DNA of 64,000 bases from Ignavibacteriota bacterium (GTDB lineage: Bacteria > Bacteroidota > Ignavibacteria > SZUA-365): assembly GCA_016218045.1 (NCBI GenBank), contig JACRFB010000072.1, positions 156,567-220,566 of the forward strand. Direction: 5' to 3'. The notes under the pieces are model-generated. The model was not told the DNA's origin. It searched no databases and saw only the letters and a list, made by a program, of their open reading frames with translations. This document shows positions 17,559 to 27,511 of this stretch, in pieces. The position numbers and the translations under genes were made by a program. The number at the start of each line of letters is the position of its first letter. Position 1 is the first letter of the stretch.

Positions 17559-18212
17559 TTATTCGAGACGGGTCAATCCGTGCTGCAGCGCGAAGCGGAT
17601 AAGCGCGGGATAATCCTTGATGCCGAGCTTCTGCATGAGCCGGCTGCGGTATGTGTCGACCGATTTGGGCGACAGAAAGAGGACGGCAGCAATCTCGGCG
17701 CTGGTCCGTCCTTCGGCCACAAGCTGCAGGATTTCCCGCTCACGCGCGCTGAGGCGCTCGAGCGGACTCTGATCGCGGAACGCGCCTCCCCGCACGGCGA
17801 TGTCGTCCATCATCAGTTCCGACAGTTTTTCGCTCAGAAATCGCTTTCCCTGCGCGACGGCCTGCACCGCGGCGACAAGATCCTTGCCTGCCGACTCCTT
17901 GAGGAGATACCCCCGCGCACCCGCCTGCAGCGCTCGATAGACATGCTCCGTGGTTGAGTGCATCGACAGGATGATGACACGCACCGCCGGTACCGCCTCG
18001 CGTATCTGCTGCGTGGCCTCGATGCCGTTGAGTTCAGGCATCGAAATATCCATAAGGACGACATCCGGCTGCAATTCGCACACCTCACGCACCGCGGTGC
18101 GACCATCCGCGGCGCCCCCGATGTAGGCGATCCCCCCGACATTCTCGAGGAGAGCCCGAAGGCCGTCGCGTACGACGGCATGATCGTCGGCGATATAAAC
18201 CGTGATGGCCAT
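17559..18212 (-). CDS. NarL/FixJ-family response regulator
   Basis: A 217-residue transcription factor. The receiver (residues 1-120) has IADDHAVVRDGL, the phospho-acceptor Asp in VVLMDISMPELNGIE and the Lys in GYLLKES. The LuxR helix-turn-helix (residues ~150-210) reads LSAREREILQLVAEGRTSAEIAAVLFLSPKSVDTYRSRLMQKLG. It lies 100 bp downstream of the PAS histidine kinase gene. The likely phosphodonor is the HisKA_3-type kinase encoded at 19874-23995, because HisKA_3 kinases normally pair with NarL-type regulators. Confidence 0.9.
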   Translation of the reverse strand: MAITVYIADDHAVVRDGLRALLENVGGIAYIGGAADGRTAVREVCELQPDVVLMDISMPELNGIEATQQIREAVPAVRVIILSMHSTTEHVYRALQAGARGYLLKESAGKDLVAAVQAVAQGKRFLSEKLSELMMDDIAVRGGAFRDQSPLERLSAREREILQLVAEGRTSAEIAAVLFLSPKSVDTYRSRLMQKLGIKDYPALIRFALQHGLTRLE

Positions 18213-18312
18213 AAGCTGTGGGGGCAGTGCGACCGCGCCCGAGATAGGTCGGGCACATGTGAGACGTACGGGAAACTACGACCGGCACGAAACGAATTGC
18301 AAGCGCCGCGGT

Positions 18313-19626
18313 TCAGATTTTTGCCCAGTTCACAGCCGTACTCTGGTCGAACACATCAAAAGGCGCGAGCGCCTCCGTAAAGCGTATCCAGAACGTTGTT
18401 CCCACGGATTTGACAGATTCCACACGTATGGTCGCTCCGTTGATATCGAGGTACTTTTTAGTCAGGGCCATCCCCAGTCCCAGTCCTTCGAAGCGGCGCG
18501 TGGTGCCTACTTCCTCCTGCGAGAAGGTGCTGAACAGCGACTGGGCGTATTCCTCTGAAATGCCGATGCCCGTGTCCTTCACGGAAATGCAGATCGCACC
18601 ATCTTCCCTGAAGGCCTGGACAACAACGCCCCCTTCATCCGTGAATTTTATCGCATTGTCGATGACATTCGCGAGCGCGTCTCTGAGTGTGATGGGATCG
18701 GCAAGAATCCACGCGGTGTCGATATCGTTCTGGAATTCGAGGATGAGCTGTTTCTCAAGCGCCAGCAGGCGCATATCGGTCACAAGGGTGAAGAGTTCGC
18801 TGATCAGGTCCACCGGCTGCCGTTCGAATATCGGTTCACCGACTTCAAGGGTCGCGATGTAGAGAATATTCTCGATAGTCCGTTGCAACCGCTTTCCGGC
18901 ACGCACGATGTGCTGGAAATACTCCGCCTGATCCGCAGCAAGAACAGGTCCCACTTCCATCCCGAGCAATTCGGTGTACCCAAGTATCACATTGAGTGGT
19001 GTGCGCACTTCATGGGAGATGTTCATGATGAAGGCGTCTTTCAGGCGATCCGAACGTTCAGCTCTCTCTTTGGCAGCGATCAGTTCAAGTTCCCACCGCT
19101 TTTTATCGGTATTGTCTTCCTTGACAGCGATAAAATGGCGAATGATACCATCACTGTCTCTGATCGGCGATATCGTCGCTGATTCCCAGTACAGTTCACC
19201 GTTTTTCCGCCTGTTATGGAATTCTCCGCGCCATACTTCCCCTTGGCTGATCTGTTCCCAGAGCACTTTGTACTGCTCGTCCGAAGTGTAACCGGACTTG
19301 AGGACGCGCGGATTCTGTCCTAGCACTTCAGCGGCAGAATACCCGGTGATTCTCTGGAAATGTGGATTGACGTATTCGATCGCACCACGCGTATCAGTGA
19401 TGACGATTGAGGCCGGACTCTGCTCAAGAGCAACAATATTGGCCCATTGTGCAATATCGCCAAGCAGTGACAGGGTGGCCACATCCGAACCGGCGGCGAT
19501 GCTATTCGTGTCAGGATCCGCCTCAAGCGTCGCAACACTTCGATTCACATCCTGAATATAATGGGATGCAGCATCGCTCGTGGCGGCAACTGTACCCATG
19601 CCGTCGTTTACAACCTCTTCACTCAT
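18313..19626 (-). CDS. Soluble PAS-domain sensor histidine kinase
   Basis: A 437-residue kinase without transmembrane segments. A variable N-terminus (1-60) precedes a PAS/PAC domain at about 65-185 (ASIVITDTRGAIEYVNPHFQRITGYSAAEV). HisKA follows at about 195-265 with the phospho-acceptor His in MNISHEVRTPLN. HATPase_c comes next with DALANVIDNAIKFTDEGG, DTGIGI and GLGLGMAL. The ATG at 19626 has AGAAGGAGAG upstream, and the frame further upstream is not kinase-like. A predicted promoter block at 19684-19730 would give a 5' leader of about 50 nt. Confidence 0.9.
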   Translation of the reverse strand: MSEEVVNDGMGTVAATSDAASHYIQDVNRSVATLEADPDTNSIAAGSDVATLSLLGDIAQWANIVALEQSPASIVITDTRGAIEYVNPHFQRITGYSAAEVLGQNPRVLKSGYTSDEQYKVLWEQISQGEVWRGEFHNRRKNGELYWESATISPIRDSDGIIRHFIAVKEDNTDKKRWELELIAAKERAERSDRLKDAFIMNISHEVRTPLNVILGYTELLGMEVGPVLAADQAEYFQHIVRAGKRLQRTIENILYIATLEVGEPIFERQPVDLISELFTLVTDMRLLALEKQLILEFQNDIDTAWILADPITLRDALANVIDNAIKFTDEGGVVVQAFREDGAICISVKDTGIGISEEYAQSLFSTFSQEEVGTTRRFEGLGLGMALTKKYLDINGATIRVESVKSVGTTFWIRFTEALAPFDVFDQSTAVNWAKI

Positions 19627-19683
19627 TGTTATACTCGCTCTCCTTCTGCGATCGGTGTTGATGACGATACCGACCTGACGGGA

Positions 19684-19730
19684 GCAATAATACAGGAGAG
19701 GAATGTCGGGTGTTGTCAGGATATCTTGAC
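19684..19730 (-). promoter_or_regulatory. Shared promoter/operator block, copy 2
   Basis: On the minus strand, GTCAAGATATCCTGAC (19730-19715) followed by CAACAC precedes GTATTATTGC (19693-19684). The spacing is the same as in copy 1 (31 nt, start to start). The TAttATTG -7-like box would start transcription near 19677, about 50 nt before the kinase ATG. Confidence 0.65.
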
Positions 19731-19820
19731 GAACCTGGTCGAAAAGGATGATAGTGATACGCGAGAACACACACCCGGCCGACAGAGAAGACGTGCTTGT
19801 GGAACATCTCTCCATGCGAA

Positions 19821-19852
19821 ACAGCCCTCGATTCCGAAACATCGAGGGCTGT
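19821..19852 (-). terminator. Hairpin terminator after the multi-PAS kinase
   Basis: Perfect 12-bp stem ACAGCCCTCGAT / ATCGAGGGCTGT with an 8-nt loop, 22 nt downstream of the large kinase stop on the minus strand. Only a short T run (TTT) follows. Confidence 0.6.
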
Positions 19853-19873
19853 TGGACAACTCTGAGCGGCATC

Positions 19874-22800
19874 CTAAAGCTGCAATTGAAGCGGCGCGGC
19901 AACGATGATACTTGTCCCGGCTTCGAGGGCCGAACGGAGCTGGAAACGTCCTCCGTATGACTCTATCCTCTCGCGCATGGTAATCAGGCCCCAGCCGGAC
20001 CTGTCGTTGGGCCTCGGAGGCGTTTCGGCGGAAAATCCGATTCCATCGTCACTGATGACGAGTGTGCAGGTGGATGCGTCGATGGTCAGGTGCAATCGTG
20101 CGTGTGATGCACGCGCATGTTTCATGACGTTATGCAACGCTTCCTGTGCGATACGGAAGAAAGCGGTCTCGAGTCCCGAATCGACGCGTCCTGGATGCGC
20201 GGATGTATCGGCGACAAATTCGACGGGGATGCCTATCCGCTGCGACATCACTCCCGCGTACCAGCTCAGCGCGGTCTCGAGTCCGTAGTCGTCGAGCATC
20301 GAGGGACGCAGAGCCGTCATGATGTTGCGCGTTTTGTCTACGGTTTCCTCGACCAGCCGCAGCGATTCCTCGAGACGTTTGCCGACCCTTTCGAGCGAGT
20401 CCGGCAGGAGTTGATTCCTCACGATGTTGAGGTTAAGCAGCAGTCCGGTGAGATTCTGCCCCACGTCGTCGTGCAATTCGCGGGAGAGTGCGCGGCGTTC
20501 GGCCTCCTCGGTTTCGGCGAGGCGCGTACTCAAGGTGCGGAGTTGCTCGTTGTATTCTTGCAGGCGTTCGGCGGCCTCCTTCTGATCGGTGACGTCACGC
20601 GCCACGGCAAACACGAGCGCCTCGTCGACCAGCGGTACTGCATTCCAGGAGAGCCAGCGAAATTTTCCATCACGCGTCCGATACCTGTTGATGAATCCCC
20701 TGACTGTTTGCCCCGCACCAAGATTCTGCATCGCTCCAAGCGTCGAGTCGAGATCGTCCTCATGCACCAGTTCGCTGAATCGTGTGCCGACAATGTGGCT
20801 CATCGGCCGTCCGGTCAACAATTCCCACGCTTTGTTCACGAGTCTGAGCCGGTTGTCGAAGTCGGCCACGCAGAGCAGATCCTCGGTCATTGCGAAAAAA
20901 TGTTCGCGGTCGCGTTCGAGCACACGCTGTGCCGTCACATCCATCGAGATTCCGCCCAGCATCATGCCTCCGCCGGGATGCGGGATGGGAAACTTGTAGC
21001 TCTGAAATATCCGTTTTTGCCCGTCCAGCGTCATGCTCTCTTCCGCGATCATGGGCAAGTGTGTCTGGAACATCTTTGCATCGTTTACATCAAACTCCGC
21101 CGCGGCGTCGGGTGGATACATCTCCCGATTAGTCTTGTTCAACATCGACGTGATGGGCGTGTGAAAGAGATCCGCGAAGCTCCTGCTGACAAACACGTGT
21201 CTGCCGTCCGCATCCTTGATATAGGCGAAACCCGGGAGGTGATCCATGAACAATTGGAATCGCTGCCTGCTCGCGCGCAATTCCTCCTCCGCGCGCCGTT
21301 GGGCGTCTATGTCGGTGTGTGTCCCGAGCATACGAAGCGGCGCGCCCTGCGCATCGCGTTCTACAATGGCGCCGAGCGACAGTATCCATTTCCAATCACC
21401 ACTGGCCATGCGCTGTCGGAATTCAACACGGTATTCCGGGATCTCTCCGGCGATATATGCGCGGTACGTGGTGGCGCAGACCTCACGGTCGTCGGGATGC
21501 AAGCGATCGATCCAGGCATCGTTCGTTTCACGGAAGGTGGAGGGATCGTACCCAAGCATTTTGGCGTATTCCTCGTTCACCACCGCATCACCGGTTTGTA
21601 CGTTCAGATCGTACAAGCCCTGGTTCGATGCGCGCAAGGCGAGACGCAGTCGTTCCTCCGCGACAAAGAGCGCCCTCTCCGATTCGATACGTGCGGTGAT
21701 GTCGATATGTGTGCCGATGAGCCGCCACGGCCGTCCACCCTCCTCGTCGGGAACGACTGCACCCATCGACAGAAGCCAGATATATGCGCCGGATGCAGTG
21801 CGGAGCCGGTATTCCATCGAGTACTCCTGCTTCGCGCCTGAGGCGCATGCCTCGAACACGGAGAGCACATGCCGACTGTCCTCGGGGTGAATAAGTATAC
21901 GCCACTCGTCGATGGAATAGACAAACGTCGCCGGATCGTGACCGAGCATGCGCACATATTCGTCGCTCACGAAGGCCTCGCCTGTCCGCATGTCCACGTC
22001 GAACATTCCTTGTTTTGTTGCACGCAAGGCAAGGCGCAGCCGCTCCTCCGCGTGCCTGAGCGCGTCTTCCGATCTGAGCCGCTGCTTCTCGAGTTTCCGC
22101 GCCTGCAGTGCGAGCGAGATGTCGGAGGTAAGATCGCGAAGCAGGGCAAGCTCCTGTTCGTCGAAGAACTGCCGCTCCGTCGAATAGATCGAGATGGCAC
22201 CGGCGACTTCGCCATCAATGATGAGCGGGAGCGCCGCCGCGGAACGCACACCGGTCGCAACAATGTGTTCCCTCCACACCTGCAAGTGGGGATCCTCGAC
22301 ATCGATTACGGACACAACCGTTCTGCCCTCCCTCAGAGCCACACCCGTGGGCCCCATTGCGGTCGTACCCACCTCGATCGTGATTGGAGCGGCGCGCTCA
22401 AGAACCTGCCTGAATCCGTGTGATGCAACCCTGTGCGCGGTGTTCGTCGTTGCGTCGCGCAGCGATATCATTGAAATCGCAAAACCTCCTTCTTCAACAA
22501 GGATGCGAGCGGTTTCGTTAAAAATCTCCTGCTCGTCGACCGCGCGCACAACCAGGCGGTTGATCGAGCTGAGCACGGTGTACAGACGGTTGAGCTGTGC
22601 AATGCGCAATTCGGCACGTTTCCGTTCGGTGATATCGCGGATGATCCCCTGCAGGAACATCCTGTCGCCGCTCGTAATGCGGCGCGTACTCACCTCCACG
22701 GGGATTTCCGTGCCTGATTTTGTGAGGTGCACCGTTTCGAAAATCGCACCGTCGTGATCGAGCGTTTGACGAACATCCCTGAGAAGCTGCTCGTGCGTGC

Positions 22801-23995
22801 GGGGCGCTCTGATGGCGCGGAGATTCATATTGCGCATTTCGGATTCGGAATACCCGTACATCGCCAGCGCTTTGTCATTGAACTCGACGATGTTCATGTC
22901 CGTGTCAACGAGCCACATCGCATCGTTCGCATGTTTGATGAGGTTCTCGTAATGGAGCCGGAGGGCCTGACGTTCCCGCTCGTCGTTGAGCTGTGCCTGG
23001 TAAAATTGCGCCTTCTGGCGGGCGAAAAAGAAAAGCAGCATGGCACCGGCGCTGATCACAAGACCCAGTACATGAATGTAGATCATTATCTTTTGCCGCT
23101 GGAGATCACCGAAGATTTCTCCTTCGGACACAGAAGCCGCGAGCGTCCATGCGGTGCCATGAACCGGCGTGAGCGCCGCCATCACCGGTTCGCCATATGT
23201 GTCCAGTCCGCGCATGATTCCGCGCGCGCCTGTTGCCGCGCGTACTACCGGATTGGTGGTGTCCCTCAAAGAATACACAGTCTCGGAAGGTCGGTTTTCC
23301 GAACTCGTAGCGGTAATCACGAACGCTGAATCGTTGTTCCTCGTCTCCGCGATGCTGCATTGGGCGGTGTTCGAAGGAACAGGCCAGAATCTCACGATCG
23401 GCAACAACTCCTTCGCGGGATCGATCACCATGGCGTACGATCCGACCCATCGCCGGTCGATCTTCTCATCCATATACAAGGGCACAAAAAGCACGATCCG
23501 TGTGCGTCCAAGTGAATCGTATCTGTGTTCACCGAAGGCGATTTCTCCACGGCGAGCGACTCGCACGAGATCACTGCGTGTCCGGCGGCTGGCAATTCCG
23601 CGATGCGGACTCGTGGAGAAGAGTGTGCGACCTAGCGTATCAAACAGAATGATGTGCGAATAATGTCCATTCGCGAACATCGGCATGACGATAGGGTGGA
23701 CGTCGTGCGTGATGAATCGTTGGAGTTTGTTGACATTTCCTTCGGCAAGACTCTCCCTGCCTTTCGTATTACGCGACAGGAATCGCGCATCCCCCAGACG
23801 TTCCTCATACCAGCCCCGGATTTGCTGTTCCTTTTGTTCCGCAATAATTGTCAGTTGCGTCCGGGCATTGTGTTCCGTGTTCTCGGTCAGCCATTCGGCA
23901 TAGAGCATACCGGCCACAACACTGCCGAGAACAAACAATGTGAACACCGCAAGCATACCGAGGCCGACACGATCAAAGGGTACTTTTCCGGGCAT
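19874..23995 (-). CDS. Multi-PAS/GAF membrane histidine kinase (HisKA_3, NarX-like output)
   Basis: A 1373-residue sensor kinase. TM1 is at residues ~9-33, followed by a ~270-residue periplasmic sensor of Cache style, and TM2 at ~303-325 (IYIHVLGLVISAGAMLLFFF). Then come PAS (~355-480), GAF (~485-640) and four PAS/PAC units (~660-1155). The output is a HisKA_3 dimerisation region with the phospho-acceptor His in SRELHDDVGQNLTGLLLNL and a HATPase ending in GWGLITMRERIESYGG. The ATG at 23995 has GGAGGCGG upstream, and a TTG at 24016 is less likely. Two of the PAS units are close duplicates (LRLALRATKQGMFDVDM and LRLALRASNQGLYDLNV). The NarL-type regulator at 17559-18212 is the probable partner. 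Confidence 0.9.
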   Translation of the reverse strand: MPGKVPFDRVGLGMLAVFTLFVLGSVVAGMLYAEWLTENTEHNARTQLTIIAEQKEQQIRGWYEERLGDARFLSRNTKGRESLAEGNVNKLQRFITHDVHPIVMPMFANGHYSHIILFDTLGRTLFSTSPHRGIASRRTRSDLVRVARRGEIAFGEHRYDSLGRTRIVLFVPLYMDEKIDRRWVGSYAMVIDPAKELLPIVRFWPVPSNTAQCSIAETRNNDSAFVITATSSENRPSETVYSLRDTTNPVVRAATGARGIMRGLDTYGEPVMAALTPVHGTAWTLAASVSEGEIFGDLQRQKIMIYIHVLGLVISAGAMLLFFFARQKAQFYQAQLNDERERQALRLHYENLIKHANDAMWLVDTDMNIVEFNDKALAMYGYSESEMRNMNLRAIRAPRTHEQLLRDVRQTLDHDGAIFETVHLTKSGTEIPVEVSTRRITSGDRMFLQGIIRDITERKRAELRIAQLNRLYTVLSSINRLVVRAVDEQEIFNETARILVEEGGFAISMISLRDATTNTAHRVASHGFRQVLERAAPITIEVGTTAMGPTGVALREGRTVVSVIDVEDPHLQVWREHIVATGVRSAAALPLIIDGEVAGAISIYSTERQFFDEQELALLRDLTSDISLALQARKLEKQRLRSEDALRHAEERLRLALRATKQGMFDVDMRTGEAFVSDEYVRMLGHDPATFVYSIDEWRILIHPEDSRHVLSVFEACASGAKQEYSMEYRLRTASGAYIWLLSMGAVVPDEEGGRPWRLIGTHIDITARIESERALFVAEERLRLALRASNQGLYDLNVQTGDAVVNEEYAKMLGYDPSTFRETNDAWIDRLHPDDREVCATTYRAYIAGEIPEYRVEFRQRMASGDWKWILSLGAIVERDAQGAPLRMLGTHTDIDAQRRAEEELRASRQRFQLFMDHLPGFAYIKDADGRHVFVSRSFADLFHTPITSMLNKTNREMYPPDAAAEFDVNDAKMFQTHLPMIAEESMTLDGQKRIFQSYKFPIPHPGGGMMLGGISMDVTAQRVLERDREHFFAMTEDLLCVADFDNRLRLVNKAWELLTGRPMSHIVGTRFSELVHEDDLDSTLGAMQNLGAGQTVRGFINRYRTRDGKFRWLSWNAVPLVDEALVFAVARDVTDQKEAAERLQEYNEQLRTLSTRLAETEEAERRALSRELHDDVGQNLTGLLLNLNIVRNQLLPDSLERVGKRLEESLRLVEETVDKTRNIMTALRPSMLDDYGLETALSWYAGVMSQRIGIPVEFVADTSAHPGRVDSGLETAFFRIAQEALHNVMKHARASHARLHLTIDASTCTLVISDDGIGFSAETPPRPNDRSGWGLITMRERIESYGGRFQLRSALEAGTSIIVAAPLQLQL

Positions 23996-24016
23996 GACCC
24001 GCCTCCATGGTCTCAA

Positions 24017-24493
24017 TCATCGTTCGCGGAAACACGCCGGCTGCTCACTCCGCGGGCAGTTGCGTCCTGCCGCGCGAAATATACTCGATGCACACATCCA
24101 CAGCCACGACAGACACGAAAAATCGCCGACACGGCCCGCTGTGCACTCCCTATCGCGAGCTGCGATATTTTCCTTCTCAGCGCGGGAATTTCATAATTTT
24201 TTCTCATAGGGCAGTCTTAATTGCCGCAGAAACAATGATTTACATTGCAGTCTGAGGCAAACAGCAATAAAACGATAATAATGTTCTGTTTAACTCCTAT
24301 TCACCGCTCGGCATGTTTTTTGAATGTTGTGCGGGTGCGATATAAGCCGCGTTAGAATGTGTGGGTGGGCCCACGATGGAACACGCTGCGCCGCGTGTCC
24401 GGAGTCCGGTTCCAGATAGAGCGAGTATGATAGTTCGCCACGAAGGACATGGGTTGTTCTGATACAGATTGCCACACACAAACGGAGGTTAAC
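24017..24493. other. Divergent intergenic region, AT-rich core
   Basis: A 477-bp gap between the divergent multi-PAS kinase and beta-helix genes. Positions about 24180-24300 are much more AT-rich than the surroundings (AATTTCATAATTTTTTCTC, CAATAAAACGATAATAATG) and probably hold both promoters. No gene, repeat array or RNA structure is recognised. Confidence 0.5.
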
Positions 24494-26350
24494 ATGAGGC
24501 GCGGTTTCAGTTTGGTATTCCTTCTGCTGATGGCATGCACATGCGAAGGGATCTATGCAGCAACGTGGTATGTGAATTCATCCACAGGAGATGATGTCAC
24601 GGGCAATGGTTCCGCAGGCGCCCCTTGGCGCACCATCACCAAGGGTATATCGATGGCCGCCAACGGAGACATTATCGACATTACGGGTACATTTACCGGT
24701 GAAGGCAGTGCAACGACAGGAATCAGTTTCAACAAACGCGTGACGATTCAGGGGCACGGCGCAGGCGTCACCATTGTACAGGCGGCAGCCACGCGGAACA
24801 CCGCGAATCGAAGAGTCTTCTCGGTGGATCTCGGCGGACTGGCAAACGTCGCATACCTGAAATCGCTGACCGTCCGATACGGACGTCACACTTCCGGCAC
24901 ATACGGCGCGGGAGGGATCACAATCAACAACGGCACCCTGAACGTCGACGGCTGCTCGATCGAGGAGAACGATCTCGCTGTTTCGAGCAGCACATATTAC
25001 GGCGGGGGAGGGATTATGGTGCATGATTACGGGAAACTGATCATGACCAATTCCTCCATCCGCAACAACACCGCGTCGATTGCTCTGTATGGTGCGGCCG
25101 GAGTGTATTTCCACTCATACTACGCGGAAGCACCGGGCAGCTTCACCAACTGCACGATCTCCGGTAATGCTGCGACGTACACGTACAGTTTCGATTTCGA
25201 CAAGGATTACGCGGGGGTGGCTGGTGGTATCAGCAATTGGTGGAGCAACGGCCTCACCCTCACCAACTGTACCGTCTCTCACAACTCGACCACAAACGAC
25301 GCCGGCGGGTTGCTTCTCTCGAGGTCCACAACACTCACGAACTGTACTATCGCCCACAACAGCGCGGGTGACAAGGGCGGCGGTGTCGTCATGTACGGAT
25401 CGAACATGGTCACGATGAAGAACACGATTCTCGCCGAGAACAGCTCGGTGAACGAAACCACCAGCAAGGATTTTTCGCGCTACAACAACACCGGCTCGGT
25501 GGTCGACAACGGGTATAACATTGTCGAGTACAGCACCTACTCCTTTGCGGCCGCAGGTGATCTGACGGGCAATCAGGCAAACCTCAATCTGAGCGGCACG
25601 CTCGAAATCAACTACGCGACCAACGGGGTGTATACCCTGAAACTCAGCAGCGGCAGTGTTGCGATCAATGCCGGAGCCACGGGTACAAACGGCAGTGTCA
25701 GCGTTCCAACCACCGATGAGCGCGGGGCACCCCGCAACGGCGCGACGGATATGGGCGCGTATGAATACTGGGACGATAACGGCACGATGCCCGTCGAGCT
25801 TACCACCTTCACCGCGCACCGCGTCTTCGACAGAGTGACACTCACATGGACGACCGCCACGGAAAGGAATAATCTCGGTTTCCAGGTTCAGCGGAGACGG
25901 AATATGGACTGGACCGATCTGTGCTTTATTCCCGGGGCTGGGACCAGCAATCACACGCGCACGTACACCTATGTCGACCAGCCGGACGATGCTCACGCCG
26001 GACATCTCGCGTACCGGCTCATTCAGCGTGACCGCGACGGCACCGAGACGTACTCCGATGTCGTGGAACTCGCCGCGGATCGTCTGGCGGCAACATCCCT
26101 CGAGCAAAACTCGCCGAATCCGTTCATGCCTTCGACACAAATCCGCTTCACACTGCCGGAGCCGTCGTATGTAACGCTCGTGGTGACTGACGCGCTCGGC
26201 CGCATCGTCGCAACTCCGGCCCTCGGATTGTATGACGCAGGCACACATACCGCCCGGTTTGAGGCGGCGCATTTGCCCGTCGGCATCTACAATTACACGC
26301 TCACAACACCCGCGGGCGTCACAACTCGACAGTGCATCCTGGCGCGATAA
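24494..26350 (+). CDS. Secreted right-handed beta-helix protein with type IX sorting domain
   Basis: A 618-residue surface protein. The signal peptide MRRGFSLVFLLLMACTCEGIYA is followed by parallel beta-helix coils at ~20-330 with ladder motifs such as NCTISGNAATY, NCTVSHNSTTNDAGG and NCTIAHNSAGDKGGG. A segment ending in DERGAPRNGATDMGAYEY is the usual end of choice-of-anchor-Q beta-helix proteins. An Ig-like bridge (MPVELTTFTAHRVFDRVTLTWTTATERNNLGF) leads to the sorting tail LEQNSPNPFMPSTQIRFTLP. Such helices often bind or cleave polysaccharide, but no catalytic set is evident. ATG at 24494 has the strong site ACGGAGGT. Confidence 0.85.
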   Translation: MRRGFSLVFLLLMACTCEGIYAATWYVNSSTGDDVTGNGSAGAPWRTITKGISMAANGDIIDITGTFTGEGSATTGISFNKRVTIQGHGAGVTIVQAAATRNTANRRVFSVDLGGLANVAYLKSLTVRYGRHTSGTYGAGGITINNGTLNVDGCSIEENDLAVSSSTYYGGGGIMVHDYGKLIMTNSSIRNNTASIALYGAAGVYFHSYYAEAPGSFTNCTISGNAATYTYSFDFDKDYAGVAGGISNWWSNGLTLTNCTVSHNSTTNDAGGLLLSRSTTLTNCTIAHNSAGDKGGGVVMYGSNMVTMKNTILAENSSVNETTSKDFSRYNNTGSVVDNGYNIVEYSTYSFAAAGDLTGNQANLNLSGTLEINYATNGVYTLKLSSGSVAINAGATGTNGSVSVPTTDERGAPRNGATDMGAYEYWDDNGTMPVELTTFTAHRVFDRVTLTWTTATERNNLGFQVQRRRNMDWTDLCFIPGAGTSNHTRTYTYVDQPDDAHAGHLAYRLIQRDRDGTETYSDVVELAADRLAATSLEQNSPNPFMPSTQIRFTLPEPSYVTLVVTDALGRIVATPALGLYDAGTHTARFEAAHLPVGIYNYTLTTPAGVTTRQCILAR

Positions 26351-26380
26351 CGCGTCGCTGATACCGCACCCGATGCACAC

Positions 26381-26436
26381 ACCGGTGCTGCGGGCCCTGT
26401 CGAAACACGGCAGCGCCCGAGCACCGGTTGTTTTTT
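26381..26436 (+). terminator. Intrinsic terminator
   Basis: Long stem-loop with ACCGGTGCT (26381-26389) pairing AGCACCGGT (26420-26428) and further inner pairing, followed by TTGTTTTTT. It lies 30 nt after the beta-helix gene. Confidence 0.8.
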
Positions 26437-26536
26437 AATGTGGCTGCACGGACATTTCGCTCCATCATTCGTCCTGTTCCCGCGCGGTATCGTCCGCGTG
26501 GCACGTCGCCTCTCATCCGGCCTCATGGAGAAGCTC

Positions 26537-27385
26537 ATGCGTCCTCGCCCCAGCATCATTCTCGCACTGCTTTACGCTGCGTTCCTTGCGCCGGCGTTCG
26601 CGCAGGAATATTCCTTCACCTATACGGCGCCGCAGACAGGCCAGCAGCGTACACAGGCCGTGTCGATGAAAATGTCGCTGGGCTTCCAGGTGGAGGAAGG
26701 CACGGAGAGCAGCGAGATGCAGTTCGGAACCACGATGAAAATGAAAAAGACGGAATCGATCGTGACGGTGGACGGCAGCAGATGGCGCTCGCTGCGTGTT
26801 GTGTATCATGAGTACGACATGAAAAACGAGGCGCCGATGGAGATGGAGGGGAAGGAAAAACCCGAGCCCGCGCTCGGTATTCTGTATCTCCTCACCATGA
26901 CTGACTCGCTCACAATCACACGCGACGACAGTGTGCCTCTGACCATCGCCGAGCGCGCCTTCCTCGAGTCGGAATACACGGATACCGAGATGGACCGCGG
27001 TTTGGCGCGCGCGCTGAACGGCAAAACCCTCAAGGTGGGCGACAGTATCGCTCTGTCGGCCGACATGGCAGAAGGACTCATCAGTTCACTCCCGAACGCG
27101 GATACAAGCGGAGTCCGCAGCTTCTCGATTCACCTGCGCGAGGTTGTCACGCGCGAGGGCAGGCAGTACGGTCGTTTCGAGATGTTCCTCGATTTTTTTC
27201 GCGATGAAGAACCCGCCGCCTTCCAAATGAAGTTGCAGGGTGAAACACTTGTCGATGTACAGACCTGCAGGCCTGCAAGCATGAAAATTTCCGGGCCGAT
27301 CGATTTTGTCGTTGCCGCAGAGGGTGTGTCGCTGAACGGTCACGGAACTCTCGAGACAGAAGGCGCCTTCGAGTATCGTCCCTGA
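26537..27385 (+). CDS. Secreted protein of unknown function
   Basis: A 282-residue exported protein with signal peptide MRPRPSIILALLYAAFLAPAFAQ. The mature part is beta-rich with alternating hydrophobic and charged residues, including ESIVTVDGSRWRSL, ALNGKTLKVGDSIALSADM and a terminal HGTLETEGAFEY. No catalytic motif or membrane anchor is visible. The ATG at 26537 is preferred because GGAG lies six bases before it. An in-frame ATG at 26525 would add four residues. It lies downstream of a strong terminator and is monocistronic or followed by amrS after 126 bp. Confidence 0.75.
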   Translation: MRPRPSIILALLYAAFLAPAFAQEYSFTYTAPQTGQQRTQAVSMKMSLGFQVEEGTESSEMQFGTTMKMKKTESIVTVDGSRWRSLRVVYHEYDMKNEAPMEMEGKEKPEPALGILYLLTMTDSLTITRDDSVPLTIAERAFLESEYTDTEMDRGLARALNGKTLKVGDSIALSADMAEGLISSLPNADTSGVRSFSIHLREVVTREGRQYGRFEMFLDFFRDEEPAAFQMKLQGETLVDVQTCRPASMKISGPIDFVVAAEGVSLNGHGTLETEGAFEYRP

Positions 27386-27511
27386 CACGGCGCCGGCTCC
27401 ATACACCGTCGCGGCGTGACCGAACTTGCCGCCCGAAGTATACTGTGTCGTCGCCGCAGGGATGAGGAATGATCCAATAATACTTTCGCGGACCATGCTC
27501 CGCTCGCGATC

